Shown: in pieces, positions 8,958-19,522 of the stretch | Layout of the letters: each line of letters opens with the position of its first letter | How positions within the stretch are numbered: position 1 is the stretch's first letter | Source of the DNA: Selaginella moellendorffii | Taxonomy: Eukaryota; Streptophyta; Lycopodiopsida; Selaginellales; Selaginellaceae | Reading direction: 5' to 3' | DNA: 23,765 bases | Assembly: GCF_000143415.4 (NCBI RefSeq) | Contig: NW_003314278.1 | Location: forward strand, 29,355 to 53,119 | Position numbers and translations under genes: made by a program | Notes under the pieces: model-generated | The model's database searches: none | Told to the model about the DNA's origin: nothing | What the model saw: the letters and a program-made list of their open reading frames with translations, nothing else

Positions 8958-9039
8958 CACGTCACCACCGCGGTCGCACGGCAACCGCACCACGTCACGG
9001 ACGCGGACTGACGCGGTCACGCACGTCCCTGACCGCGGT
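8958..9039. promoter_or_regulatory. Cluster of CACGTC and ACCGCGGT elements
   Basis: CACGTC occurs at 8958, 8991 and 9022. The palindrome ACCGCGGT occurs at 8967 and 9032, in a GC-rich block unlike its surroundings. CACGTC is a G-box/C-box hybrid core bound by plant bZIP factors. No transcript start is tied to it: the nearest supported gene is PLATZ, whose 3' end faces it. Confidence 0.35.
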
Positions 9040-9045
9040 AGGGTT

Positions 9046-9981
9046 AAGCTATGGAAGGATATCTTTTTTTTTCTGATCTCTGCCACGCAGAGAAAGAATT
9101 CCCATAGCCCCATGCTATCCAGCGAACAGAAAAGGGGAAAGCGAGAAATCCCTGTATCGCGACTAATCAGCTCTCTCGATCTCGATCAATCAAGCAAAGC
9201 TTGGGATGAATTGGGCAATTGCTTTCCTTGACTTGGAAAATCGCAGGGCGGGGCAGGGCAGAGTGTTTTTTTGCTGCCCCTGGGCTGTGCATCGGATTGG
9301 ATCGCAACATCTCGGATGTGCGAGACGTCCATCCTCTTGCAGGCGAGGAGGAGGGCACAGCGCACAGGCCATTACTGATTCTTCCACCCGCAACTTGCCC
9401 ATCTCGGCATTTCATTTCACCTCTCTCGTTCAGACACGACGACACGAGGCCACAATCATGCTCTGCGCGACGGCGATCGCCGATGAATCGATCGGAGATC
9501 ATCACGGACCTTGCTTTAGCTAAAACAGGGGATTGCGAGCGATTTCCTCTATAATTCCAGAAATCTAGAGGGCTGGGATCTTGATTTCCAGTAGGATCTT
9601 GGATCCCGCCAACGACAACAAGACGCGCAGATCGGCGCATAGAAAGAGCCAAAAGATCGAAAGAAAACAGAGCCAATTTCAAACACCAAACGCAGGGGAA
9701 AACAGGGGAGAGGCAGGCATTGCCCATCAATTCCATGGCAGCAAGGCAAAGCAAGCAACCAAACCATGCCACCACCATCTCCATCTCGCTCCAGCTCCAA
9801 TTCAATGAGACTCGGACGACCAAAACCAGGCAGACAAGGAACCGACCCTCACTGAGCACACTCCAGTGATGGAGATGGAGACCGATTCCACCCTCGACAA
9901 ATTCAAGAGCGCTCGGATCTCGTCTCCCCGCTGCTTTGGCCTCTAAAAAGCGATTGATATTAGTATAGAGAGATCATAGTA

Positions 9982-10014
<33 letters not shown>

Positions 10015-10268
10015 CTCTCGCTAAAAAGGAAGAAAGACATCACAAGAAAAAGAGAAAACCTTGCGCTCTTGACCTTGCTGCTGCTGCTGGAATTCGAAAC
10101 TTACCTTGGTGAATCTCTATCAAAACTTCCAGAACCTTTGAAACAGTGATGTGATCGTGTTGACGCGAATCCTCTCGGTGTTCTTCTCGGTGTGTTGCTC
10201 TACAGTGCTCGAATTGTAGTTAGCGTTGCCACAGGAGTAGTGAGGCCCGACGATCTCATCCAAATCAC
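9046..10268. other. 3' flank of the PLATZ gene, no supported gene
   Basis: Contains long but unconvincing ORFs on both strands (the longest is 230 codons, minus, 9167-9859) with no family motif and no low-complexity or domain signature. Part of it is likely PLATZ 3' UTR. A good donor (CACCAAG/GTAAGT, minus, near 10107) may belong to a 3' UTR intron. Confidence 0.35.
9982..10019. repeat. CT/GA microsatellite
   Basis: About twelve uninterrupted CT units (9990-10014), with degenerate CT flanks on both sides. It probably lies within or just beyond the PLATZ 3' UTR. Confidence 0.85.
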
Positions 10269-11472
10269 TCACCACAGAGGAGATCTGTGAGGCACTCCTT
10301 TCCTGTGCTTGCTGCTGCTGCTACTGCCACTACTCCCGCCAATGTTGGCCAGGAACTTGGCCGCGGTCGTCGATCGATGACTCCTAAACTTCTTCATAGG
10401 CGGATTGGGATTCACAAACATCGACGTTCGTGCCGCCGCGGACTCGCCGAAATCGCACGAGATGCTGTCCTCTTCGTCGTCGCCCGAGGATCCCGAGGAT
10501 GTGGGCGACGAGGAATTGGCGTCCTCGAGCACGGAATTGGGCGACATCTCCTCGTCGCTGTCGGATTTGAGGCTCTCGGCGGGCGAGAGCACGAAGAAGT
10601 CATCGGGCTGGGCGTTGCTGGCGCCCTGGCGTGGGGCGAGGCTAGAGAGATCCTTTCCCCTGCGGACCACCGCATCCACCTGATCGAAAGGGAGAGAGAC
10701 ACACAAGAATCCAAGGTCAATTCTCTAGATTTTATGGATCCGAGTGCTCCAAATCGACCGATCGGTTACCTTGCAGGCCAGCGAGCAGTAGCGATAGGCG
10801 TCTTGCAAGCTCCTCTCGCACGTCTCGCAGGAATTTCCAAAGCCCCGGGAAGGCCGCGGTTGTGGGCGCTGATTTAGAAACACGACTCGCGCGCTGTTAA
10901 TGATATAAGTCTGCATCGCACAGAGGAATGTGTAACGGTCGGTGGAAGCAACAAAGGAAAACCAAAAAAAATCGAGAAGAGAAGAGAAGAGTGGTGGAAT
11001 TCCTCCTTGAATTTCACCACTCTCGACGGCGAGAAAGAAACATTCCAAACAGAGCTTCTGCGATGATCGACTGAAATGTTACCTGGACGAGCGCGCAATC
11101 CACGAATTTTTGGATGTCTTGGAGGCGGATGACATCGTGGTAGACATATCTCCTCACCTGCGCCACCGATCGAGAGAGGGGTGTGTCAATTTCCCTCCAA
11201 TTGGCAAGAAATGGGAGAGGGGGCAATTCACCAACTCGGCGAGAGATCGCCCAATTGGTGGTTCTGGAATTGCGAATTCCCGTCGCTGGATGGGATCTTA
11301 CCTGGAGGAGGCGGTGGGATTGATGCGCGGGGAGGCAATGCTGGCAGATGCCATAGCTGCAATCCACGCAAAAGACATTGCGCTCGTTCTTCTTGATGGT
11401 CGAGTGAGATGGGCAGGCCACGAAGAACTTCTCCGTGAGCAATGCCTCCAACCACGCTGGCCTCTGAGGCAT
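10269..11472 (-). CDS. PLATZ zinc-binding transcription factor, 265 aa, four coding exons
   Basis: PLATZ proteins are plant-specific nuclear factors that bind AT-rich DNA, with reported roles in growth, seed filling and Pol III transcription. Coding exons (minus): 11472-11302, 11157-11083, 10910-10770, 10679-10269. All introns are GT..AG, 90-172 nt. The first zinc cluster is C20-x2-H23-x11-C35-x2-C38-x4-C43-x2-C46-x3-H50-x2-H53. Next come VRRYVYHDVIRLQDIQKFVD and INSARVVFLNQRPQPRP, then the second cluster C110-x2-C113-x10-C124-x3-C128. The tail is Ser/Asp-rich and ends in KHRKGVPHRSPLW, the family's usual RRKG-x-PHR-x-P end. ATG 11472 is the first in-frame start after the leader intron, because the upstream exon places TAG directly before exon 2. 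It appears intact. Confidence 0.92.
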
Positions 11473-11673
11473 CGCGCCAAGCTTCAGGCTATAGCCCACC
11501 TGGCAAGAACAACAAAGAAAGAAAAAAAAAGAAGAGGAAATCGATCAAAACTCGCCAAGGGAAAGAATTTGATGCATGGATTGGAATGTTGCTGCGCATG
11601 GATCAAGAGAGAGAGAGAGAGAGGGGCATGGATTGGAGCTGAAAAGACTGAATTTCCCCTTTGTTCTCGTTAC

Positions 11674-11980
11674 CTAGGCCGGAATTTTTCTTGCGCGCGC
11701 TCGCTCGCTTCTCGCGAGAGATTTTCCTCGACTGGGACAACACAATGTGGCACGAGGCAAGAGAAGAGAGGATCAAGAATGGAGAGATGATGCGAGAAAT
11801 GTGCGTTCTAGAGTTGCGAAGCAGGGGCAAATTCGCGGCAGATCGAGCACCGCGCCCCTCGTTCGGCTCGGAATTGGAGGGCTCGGCGTTGAGAATCACG
11901 CACCATAGGCACAGCTACAAGAAGATCCTCCTCCAAGAATTCCTCCTCACAAAACTCTCTGGAGAGCACAGCCGCCGATG
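11674..11980 (-). other. PLATZ non-coding leader exon (approximate 5' end)
   Basis: The exon ends at CCTAG/GTAACG (donor 11673-11672) and joins acceptor 11501-11500 across a 174-nt intron. The 5' end is approximate. A weak CTATATG on the minus strand near 12026-12031 may be the TATA element. Confidence 0.45.
11808..11906 (-). other. Upstream ORF in the PLATZ leader (32 codons)
   Basis: ATG at 11906 opens a 32-codon frame (starting MVRDSQRRALQFRAERG) ending in TAG at 11808, wholly inside the leader exon and before its splice donor. It could lower translation of PLATZ if transcription starts upstream of it. The GT directly after its ATG is also a possible splice donor. Confidence 0.35.
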
Positions 11981-12077
11981 GAAGTAAATGGTCTCATCCG
12001 CCATAGCCAACCCTCGCGGGCAGTGCATATAGAAAGCGAGGGAAGGCCCTGCCACATCGTGGCCGTTGCTACCACCA

Positions 12078-12280
12078 ATCGGACGGTGGGCAGCAGTAAA
12101 ACCCTCCTGCCCGCACCGTCGGATTCAGCCATTTACTCGACGGTTCCCGTTGCCGGGATGGACGCGCCAGATGCGCCGCCCAGGGCAATCCAACGGCGGC
12201 ATTCCATGCCAACTGGAGCCCCGAGGCCGTGGCAACTTGGGGGCGAATTTCGGTCCGTCGATATCGCCCAGATCCAACCG
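12078..12280. promoter_or_regulatory. Repeated CCGTC/GACGG motifs upstream of PLATZ
   Basis: Four variants of one short motif lie within about 200 bp: ATCGGACGGT (about 12079), ACCGTCGGAT (about 12115), GGTCCGTCGAT (about 12252) and ATCCAACCGTCAG (about 12272). The first two form a loose inverted repeat. They sit just upstream of the inferred PLATZ start of transcription. Confidence 0.3.
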
Positions 12281-12289
12281 TCAGAAACA

Positions 12290-13450
12290 ACTCGCATGCA
12301 AGGTTTGTACCGCGCGGGAAATGGCGCGCTCCCCCCTGGGCTTGTAAAATATGCTAGATACGTACATTTATCAATGTATGGGTTTTAAATTCCCCTTGTC
12401 GTGGCCGCTCTTCCCCCCAGGGCATCTCTCCTCGCATATCCCGACGTAATATTCGCAGAATATTTCCCTCTCTAGCACAAGAACCCAAAAGTATGGCCTT
12501 TTTAGATAGATCTCGCGAACTATGTAAAATATTCTGGCAAACACCACACCACAAGTGCCGCTCCCAAGGTTCGAGCCCGGTGTCTCGCCCATGGAACACA
12601 AAATCTGACTAAAGAGATAACCTTGTCGGGGCGATAATCGTCCTTTATATCTTTCACCCCGCCACCCCGGATAGAAAAAAGAGTAACATAGTTTCACAGA
12701 CAGGGTCACATGCGTGGCCCAAGCTCTAGATTCCGGGTCGCGGTAAATATTCTATAAACCCAAAACACGACCATCTTTTTCTGCCGCTGTGCTTGTTTAT
12801 CCCGTTGATTAATGTTATGGTACTAGCCGCATGTGGGGTGTCACCATCGAGAGAGAGAAAACTGGCCTCTTGGGTGACAGCGAGCTCTCGGTCCATCGCG
12901 GTTTCGTTCAAACGCGGGATATTCCAGGAAATTAGGGTTTGCGGGTTTGACCGGGAAAGGGGACCGGCTTTTTTGTTTACCAATGCGCCATCAAGAAGAG
13001 GGTCCAATCCAATCCAGCAGAATGGAATTCTTAGATTGCTAGAGTGGTCTTTTTGGGTTATTACCCGTACAAAGTTTTGGATTGAGAGATAAATCACAAG
13101 CTTCTGGGAGTTGATCTTCTTTGAATTTAGACTTCGCAAGTGCAAGCAAGTCCAAGCAAAGCTACAGTGGGATGGGTTGCCAAAACTTGGGATGTTTGTA
13201 TGTTTTCCTGTTCCTGGAACTGACAAAAATGGGGAGCGCAATCAAGATTTTTGCTTGTACGCGTATTCTCTCAATCATACAACCCCAAACACCATACCAG
13301 TAGGAAGAATGCCAGCAACAACCGCAACATACCCGTCAGAGCGCTTTGAATGTTATGCAGGTTTGCCCCGGCCGTATGGATAGGCAGGTAGAGAGATGTT
13401 TTTGGAAGTATATACCAACAATCTCCATCGCCCTAACTACCACCAAATAC
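12290..13450. other. Spacer with no supported gene
   Basis: Several ORFs of 90-171 codons lack any recognisable motif. GGTTCGAGCCC at about 12569 matches the Pol III B-box consensus, but no tRNA fold or convincing A-box was found. Confidence 0.35.
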
Positions 13451-13453
13451 ATG

Positions 13454-13706
13454 TATAAAATATGCACTCGCCACCTTTTTTGTGTATGAATTGGAAGGAA
13501 AGGTGGCACCAGCGCTATGGAACATGGGAGAGTGGTGTCAACTTTGCAGCTGCAGCTTCTGCTGCTGCCAGGAGGCCCCATTTCATCCATCAACTTTTGC
13601 GCTCAGGGGTTTTAGGGCGTTTTCGGTCTCGGCAGCAAGCAACGAGAATGCCGCTGCTGGAGGAATGAATGTGTCTTGTGAAATTTGTGGTGCTAGACAA
13701 GGATAG
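13454..13706 (+). other. TATA box plus short ORF with organelle-presequence-like peptide
   Basis: A clean TATAAAA (13454-13460) is followed about 65 nt later by ATG 13524, giving 60 codons that end in TAG. The first part is Cys-rich. The middle reads FALRGFRAFSVSAASNENAA, like a mitochondrial targeting peptide. An overlapping frame has an Ala/Arg-rich stretch (AAAASAAARRPHF), so two halves of a presequence may be separated by a frameshift. No mature domain follows. Possibly the 5' relic of a nuclear gene for an organelle protein, possibly chance. Confidence 0.2.
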
Positions 13707-13861
13707 ATTGGAAATTTTAAGAGCCCGGAAAATGATAGGGGCATTATTTACAACAGGCAGAGTGTGGCCATTTATTGGCGGCGAGTGTAACGCGCCCAAG
13801 CGACTGGTCGTGCCTGGCACGTGGCAGGGTGCTACTGGCTCCAGGTGGCAGGTTTGGGTTG

Positions 13862-13922
13862 ACCGCGGTCGCCGCGACAACCGCGCGGTAGCACTCGTAC
13901 GGCTTAGGGCTGGTTTTATAAG
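13862..13922 (+). promoter_or_regulatory. ACCGCGGT element with downstream TATAAG box
   Basis: ACCGCGGTCGC followed by CAACCGC (13862 onward) closely matches the block at 8967. It is followed 55 nt later by TTTTATAAG (TATA 13917-13922). It looks like a promoter, but no downstream gene could be supported. Confidence 0.3.
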
Positions 13923-15025
13923 TTGATGAGAGCTCGTGAATCTTTTGATAAAACAAGGAGCATCGAGGGAAGGGAAAGACAAAGAATGCCCTTCTTTGTT
14001 ATTGTATCGCCTTCCAGCCGCTTGGTGTTGACCGTCTAGTCCATCCAATTCTACTTCTTGAATCCCACCTTTCTCTCCTTTCAACGCCGCGCATTTGTAC
14101 AAAATCCCAAATCTTTGCGTACCGCCACCTTTGCCACCAAAAGCCCAAAGCGTCTCTGTACGCCTACCATAGGTACATCGAGACAATATACAAGCAAATC
14201 TCTGTCTGAAGCTCCCAACGAGGGGAGAAAAACTATCCATTTCGGAGCTCTAAAGCTAAGCATTTATATCCCAAGATCGCGCAGTCCCAGTCATCTTCGC
14301 AACAGCGAGCTGGCTGGCTCGCGAGACTTGACCACGGCAAAAGCTCGACTTAAAATCTCTTTGCGGCACACTTGGGCGAGGAAGCCGGCGAGGAAGCCCG
14401 ATCCATGGGATTCTCGGATCTCTGAATCCGGGGATTTATTAAACCGCGCCCCAAAGTCTCCCTCAAAGGGAGAGTTCCGACGCATCAACACCACCACCAT
14501 CTTCTATATTGCTTGATTTTCTATCAAACTAGTTATTCTAAAGGTGGTGCACCCGTGTGCGTGCGTGGTATAGTGCATAGCATTTTGTATAATTCCCTTG
14601 CTTTCGCTTTGCTTGCGCTACCAGGTTGGATCATGCGACCGGCATTTTAATTTGATTAAACCCTAAGCAGTCAAAGGTTTGACCGGCTTATCCGTTCACG
14701 TACATCCCCATCGCATGGCATGCAAGCGTACATCCGGTATCATCATCGCGCATATAGCACGCAGGGCTACGTGGCGTGTGCCCATGGCCTCCGTGACAGG
14801 CATTCATGTTCGCCTGGCCCTAGATACTAGGGGCCCCACTTTCGCGACACGCGCGCCCTACCACCTTTCCCTTCCCGCGCAAAACTAAAAGACCTAAAAC
14901 AAATATTCGTCGAATCCTTCCAGCTTTAAAAGCCAGCCCGCTAAAGTGTAGAGATGGGCCGCAAGTGGGATTTTTTTGTCCGAAGGTTGTACACCATGTG
15001 GACAAAGAATTTGACTTAACGCACA
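13923..15025. other. Spacer and 3' flank of ALG3
   Basis: Overlapping ORFs of 150-216 codons occur on both strands, with no family motif. A TATAAAT lies on the minus strand near 14265. The part nearest 15026 is likely ALG3 3' UTR. Confidence 0.3.
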
Positions 15026-17400
15026 CTATCTCTGGCTCTCTTTCTTTCGCTTTATCGTCTTCTCGCAACTGTTTTTTTCCTCTTTTTTTTTCTCGAGCAA
15101 GCTCTTGCGCGGCTCTGCGGCTCCTGCTGGTGCTTTGGAACTCACATTTTTTTTCTCTTTTGCGGCAGGCTTCTTTGCGCTGTAAGGGTACTCGGACGGT
15201 GCATGCCACAGGCCCCAAAGTATGGCGAGATGACAAGCGAGCAGTACCAGCGACGAGGTTGCGGTAGATGGATAAACATTCCAAACGCTTTCGATGAGGA
15301 TCAAGAGGAGCAGCCTGGAAAAGCAAAGAGATTTCCATCAGAGTATCAAAACAACGCACTTCGTGACACCGGTCCTGGGGATGGCAATTACTTTACCACT
15401 GCGCACCCCCCCGTCATTTACCTCACTGGAGTCGGCAAAGGCGCCTTCCAAAGTAGATATGGCAAGCTATAAAAGTACCTGACAAAATCACGGGCCACAA
15501 CACAAATGTGTTCTGCCTATATGGCTCATCAAAGTCAAATCGGCATACCAGGAGTAGAACTGGTAGTGAAGGGAGCGCGCAGCAATTATGCCAATAAAAT
15601 TTCCAGTGAAGAGGACTCCCACGACATCTGTACCGGTTTTGTCAATACGAATCAAATCAATCAATATACCGAGAGGGAATTCAAGTTGAAAGCATACGTT
15701 CTTGGCCTAGCGTCTGTCGCCGCGGCAAGCTCCAAGCCTTGCTCCATAACGACAACCGCTTCCCGCTCCTTCGCAGCATTGTTTGTATCCCAGATGCTGC
15801 TGCCATACCCTTCTCGTGCCTGCATTAACCATGGGAAGCCATTTAACGTCAAGCCTGAGTCTTATGCTACGGCAACCAAAATTACTTGCACCACTTGCGC
15901 TGGGAGAAGAGGAACAGCAAGCCTACGTGCAGTACCATCAAGAGGAGAGCGAAGATTTTTGATACGAAAAATCTCTCTGGAACAAACTTGAAGTTCACGG
16001 ACCTGAAAAAGAGGGAAAAAAAACACAACACAACTCCAATATCTGAAAAGTGCACAAGGCAGGCAGATGACCGTACCAGAAGTGAATAAAGACGCGACCC
16101 AAATTAAAAGCCCTTGAAATATATGCTGCAGGGTACGTTGTCAAGAAGGGGAGTCCTAGGAAAACCTGATAACAAAGTCGTTAATGAGGGCTTTTTTAGT
16201 TAGAGCCAAACCGAAATCCAACCTGTATAAGTGCTGCCACCATCAGAGCGACAAAAACACCGCCGAGTGATAGGGCCTGCAAACAAAAAAAAAGTAAGAT
16301 AAAGCAGCCCGACAGAAGCTTTACTTACTTTACACAGGAGCAGCAGAAGCGAGGGAGCATACAGGAGCACGCTCATCTTAACCGAGACGGCAAGACTGCG
16401 GAAAAGCTGGTTTGAGAATGAACAAACACGAACAGATTCGATTCATACCTGAACACAGCCATACCGACATACCACCATTGTGACATGAAGAGGGCGATAG
16501 AAGCATGCGCGAGAGTGATCGCCACACAGTCATTGAATAGGCGAAGGACAAAGATGGAATGTAGTCGCTTTGATAAAGTCAGCAGGAAAATCGCCCACCA
16601 AGGAACCTACTGCACAATTCACATTCCAGAGAAGGTATGTTACACACGCAGTGCCACCAAATTTGACCAACACTCACCACGCGAGTTCTCACGTAAATTG
16701 AAAGAACCAGACCCAGGTTCACCAAGTAAAGAAGCGCAAAGATAACCTGAAGAAAGACTCCATTTCAAGAGAAAGATGAAAAACAAGGAGGCAGCAAACC
16801 TGAGCAGAAGAAACTGCTCCACCAGTGAGGTATCGTATAGCCGAGTAAACATACAGAAACCCTGCCGGGTAGACCAAAGGTCCAGTGTCGCCTCTGAGCT
16901 CCTCGTAGTTTCTTTCGCCAGACAGAAATCCAAACACCTAAAAAACATCATCAAACATGAAGAACATTTTTTCCTTTCTCTCAAGCTCACCTGTGCCATG
17001 TACGCATCCCAGTCGATCTTCGTGTCTAAAATGAATAGAAAAAGCAAGATTCGTGAATCGGAAAAAACAAATCAAGCAAAAGAGTGCCACGAAAAATGCC
17101 CTCAGATCTCATAGCTATAAGAGCATCAAGCGAGCGGTTTTCTTCGCAGACACTCCGAGTAGTGGGAATCAAAAACAGCACCAGCAGCAGCAAGCAGCGT
17201 ACAAGCAATAGGGGGGAGGGAAGGAGTGGCTGCTTTGCCGCTCTAGGTCAGCTCAAATGTTTGTGCATCACCGGGCGATCGATCGATCGAGGAGAAAGAT
17301 CAGTGAACTTACATGAGACATTCTTGACAACCAGAGCGGTGAGTACCGAATCAAACGCGAAGGCGACGAGCGCCACGATCAGGCAGGGCCGCCATTCCAT
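15026..17400 (-). CDS. ALG3: ALG3 dolichyl-P-Man:Man5GlcNAc2-PP-dolichol alpha-1,3-mannosyltransferase, 453 aa, 13 exons
   Basis: ALG3 adds the first lumenal mannose to the dolichol-linked N-glycan precursor in the ER, using Dol-P-Man. Exons (minus): 17400-17313, 17025-16991, 16937-16800, 16746-16678, 16606-16449, 16395-16329, 16276-16223, 16165-16077, 16002-15886, 15819-15698, 15627-15549, 15478-15422, 15314-15026. All introns are GT..AG; most are 52-107 nt and the first is 287 nt. Phases join with no stop. Family motifs in order: [12 protein letters not shown] (30-41), [13 protein letters not shown] (56-68), [12 protein letters not shown] (125-136), [16 protein letters not shown] (163-178), [17 protein letters not shown] (226-242), FTGNFIGI and [11 protein letters not shown] (about 319-339), [10 protein letters not shown] (367-375) and a final EYPY. 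It is a multi-pass membrane protein of normal length with a Lys-rich 51-residue tail. It appears intact. Confidence 0.94.
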
Positions 17401-17403
17401 GAC

Positions 17404-17416
17404 GAACCCTAAAACC
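17404..17416 (-). promoter_or_regulatory. Telo-box-like motif in the ALG3 leader
   Basis: GAACCCTAAAACC (plus strand), i.e. AGGGTT on the coding strand, lies within 20 nt upstream of the ATG. Degenerate CCTAAAA/CCTACC repeats extend to about 17445. Telo-boxes (AAACCCTA) are common just upstream of plant housekeeping genes. Confidence 0.4.
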
Positions 17417-17716
17417 TACCAAAACCTAAAATTCTAGAACCCTGCGATTATAGTTTAAAAGCTTATTGCTAATAAACACAAAGTTGTGTGAAAATCGGAT
17501 AAGAAGTCGGCATAGCGTTATGGAAGAATGGGGCCACCAAAGTGGTGCACTAGACGAAAAGCGAGACGATTCTATTGCCTGCTTACTTCTCACTTGATCG
17601 AAATCGATCATCATCCATCTTAAATTTGCAATGAACAGAGCAAATCAATAAAAGAACCTCGTCAACTACAAAAGATTATCACGTTTGTTCGGCAGCGAGC
17701 GATCAAACGCACTGTT

Positions 17717-19473
17717 TCATTCCAATCCATTCTTCTCGCACCTGCAAACCAGAAACAATCAAAAAGATTATAAGATCTCTTCTTCCTGCCATTGACACAC
17801 AGTTTGACAGGGCTGGTCGGTAGTTGCTCACAAGACGCCAATTAACACACACCACGACACAGCCCACCACGAAAAAGAAAGCCACGCAAAGAAAAAAAAT
17901 CCAAAAAGCGGAGAGAAAAACACGCACAATAGCTATAGGATCTACAACCCAAAAAGAAAGACACGACGAACAAACAAGCTTGCAAGCTATGGCTATGGCT
18001 GCTACTAGTCTACTTGCGAGAAAAGAGGAAGAGCCACTAACCTTGTGTGTTCGTCGTCCACCTTGCCAGCAACTTTGGAAGTGTGCGCCAGCAGCGAGAA
18101 TCCCCGGCTCAGCTTCTTCCACGACAGATTCGACTGCAAAGGGCTCGAGCTCATCGCACACTTTTCCTGTGAAGTCCCGGGCGTGATCGTCGTCGTGGGC
18201 GATGGCGCCACCACCCCCGTGAGCTCTGGCTCCACAAACACTGCCGACTTCATGTCGATCTGAGCTATCCGGACAGCTCCCATGAGCCGCTCCGGCAATT
18301 CATCCTCGCTCTGCGACTCCACCAGGAAGGCCATGTCCACCGAGACCGAGTTGACGTAGCCGAGAGCCAAGTGTAAGATGTAGCTGGCGACCGTGGAGGA
18401 GCCGATGTCTACGTCGATCTCCAGGTAGTTCGGGCCTCTCCAGTAGCGACAAGTGAGAGCTCGGCCGAGCAAGCACGCCGCGTGGTTGCCGACCGCCGCG
18501 CGGACGATCCAGGGCCCCTTGACGATCCTGTTGATGAGTTTGAATCGGCTGTTCCGGAACTCGTCGTCTCCGTGGATGAACTTGTGGAGCAGCGAGCCGG
18601 GCACGATGGGCTGCTCCACCGCGTAGTAGAACACCGCGCTGTGGTTGTCTCTCCCGGGAACTTGGAGGTTGATCGCCAGGAGGAAAGTCTTGAGACCATC
18701 CCCGGATCTGTGAGCTTGTTCTAGCGACTTGACGATCCGGTTGCCGGAGCTTCTTCCCAGGATGTGGTCAAGCCTGGCCGAGGAGCGCAGCCAATCCACG
18801 CCGACTGGCTTGGAGAGCCAGTCACCCGCAGGAACCTTGGATTTCTTCGCGAAGTAGTTTGCTCCCCGGACCTGGAAGAGACTTCCTGGAGGAGATGCCC
18901 AGCCGCGGCTCCCCCGCTCTAAATCAACCTCTTTGAGAGATCCCCCGCGCCGAGCCTCGCACGTCCAATCCAGAAAGTCCTCCTCCTCCTCGCTGCTTGC
19001 CACGGAGCTGCTCGTCTGCGAGGAGCTTGTCGGTGGGCTGGACAGATCCTCGTCATCGTCTGGCCGGCAATGCAAATTCATGATCCCGAGAGCCAGTGGA
19101 GCTGGAGCTCTCTCCTCCTGGACGCTGGAAGATCAAAGGGAAGAAATCAGCCCTTGAGGATGGAAATTCAAGGAAGGGTAGGGTCGCAGGAAGAAGAAGA
19201 AGAAGACGAAGAGGGTGGGCAGTACCTTTGGGCCCTAGAAACGCGCGGTCCAGGAGCTAAATTCGCCTCCGCGACCGCGACCTCGCCGCCGCCACGTCGA
19301 TGGATCACTCTGTCGTAAGCGCGATCCGATTGTTCTACTGCCGGTAAATCCCAGGATGCCAAAATCGATCAGGACGCGGGAGGTAGGGAGGAAATACCCA
19401 CAGATTTAGAAGCGCGGAGACGTCGCAATCGGGGACGGGAGCCTGCGCGCCTTCGTGCTCCTTTCAACGCCAT
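17717..19473 (-). CDS. EDR2-type DUF1336 protein, about 431 aa, four exons
   Basis: The DUF1336 (EDR2_C) domain is found in plant EDR2, a negative regulator of defence and cell death, and in stand-alone proteins. Exons (minus): 19473-19398, 19337-19226, 19124-18042, 17741-17717; introns 60, 101 and 300 nt, GT..AG. The domain fills most of exon 3: DWLRSSARLDHILGR, FLLAINLQVPG, AVFYYAVEQPI, GSLLHKFIHGDDEFRNSRFK, LINRIVKGPWIVRAAVGN, ACLLGRALTCRYWRGPNYLE, IDVDIGSSTVASYI and ELPERLMGAVRI. The START and PH domains of full EDR2 are absent, so it resembles the short DUF1336 class. The N-terminus is Arg-rich, then Ser/Glu-rich. Exons 1 and 2 keep the frame open into exon 3, which supports the upstream start; otherwise an in-frame ATG at 19081 gives 354 aa. 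The last exon adds only eight residues. The stop lies 317 bp before the ALG3 start, same strand. Confidence 0.88.
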
Positions 19474-19511
19474 AGCCAGCAACACATGGAAATTGTGGAG
19501 GTTTTGTTTGG

Positions 19512-19522
19512 TTTATATATAT
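19512..19522 (-). promoter_or_regulatory. TATA box of the DUF1336 gene
   Basis: The minus strand reads CATATATATAAACC, about 40-50 nt upstream of ATG 19473. The implied leader is under 20 nt, so either transcription starts very close to this ATG or the downstream ATG at 19081 is also used. Confidence 0.55.

Noticed and set aside
9167-9859. 230-codon minus-strand ORF in the PLATZ 3' flank
   Set aside because: No recognisable domain, no promoter or splice context, and similar-sized ORFs overlap it on the other strand.
9982-10019. CT repeat as part of a miR156-like precursor
   Set aside because: It is a plain microsatellite with no opposing arm forming a hairpin nearby.
12569-12579. GGTTCGAGCCC, a Pol III B-box match suggesting a tRNA or SINE
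   Set aside because: No acceptor stem, anticodon arm or convincing A-box at the right distance, and no A-rich tail or target duplication seen.
12726-13241. 171-codon minus-strand ORF
   Set aside because: No motif, no promoter and competing ORFs on the other strand.
13590-14240. 216-codon minus-strand ORF with a TATAAAT just upstream
   Set aside because: The TATA-like element sits only about 25 nt before the ATG, composition is unremarkable and no family motif is visible. Overlapping plus-strand ORFs look equally plausible.
14058-14516. Plus-strand ORF whose start resembles a mitochondrial presequence
   Set aside because: It begins at a non-ATG codon, has an in-frame stop upstream and no mature domain follows.
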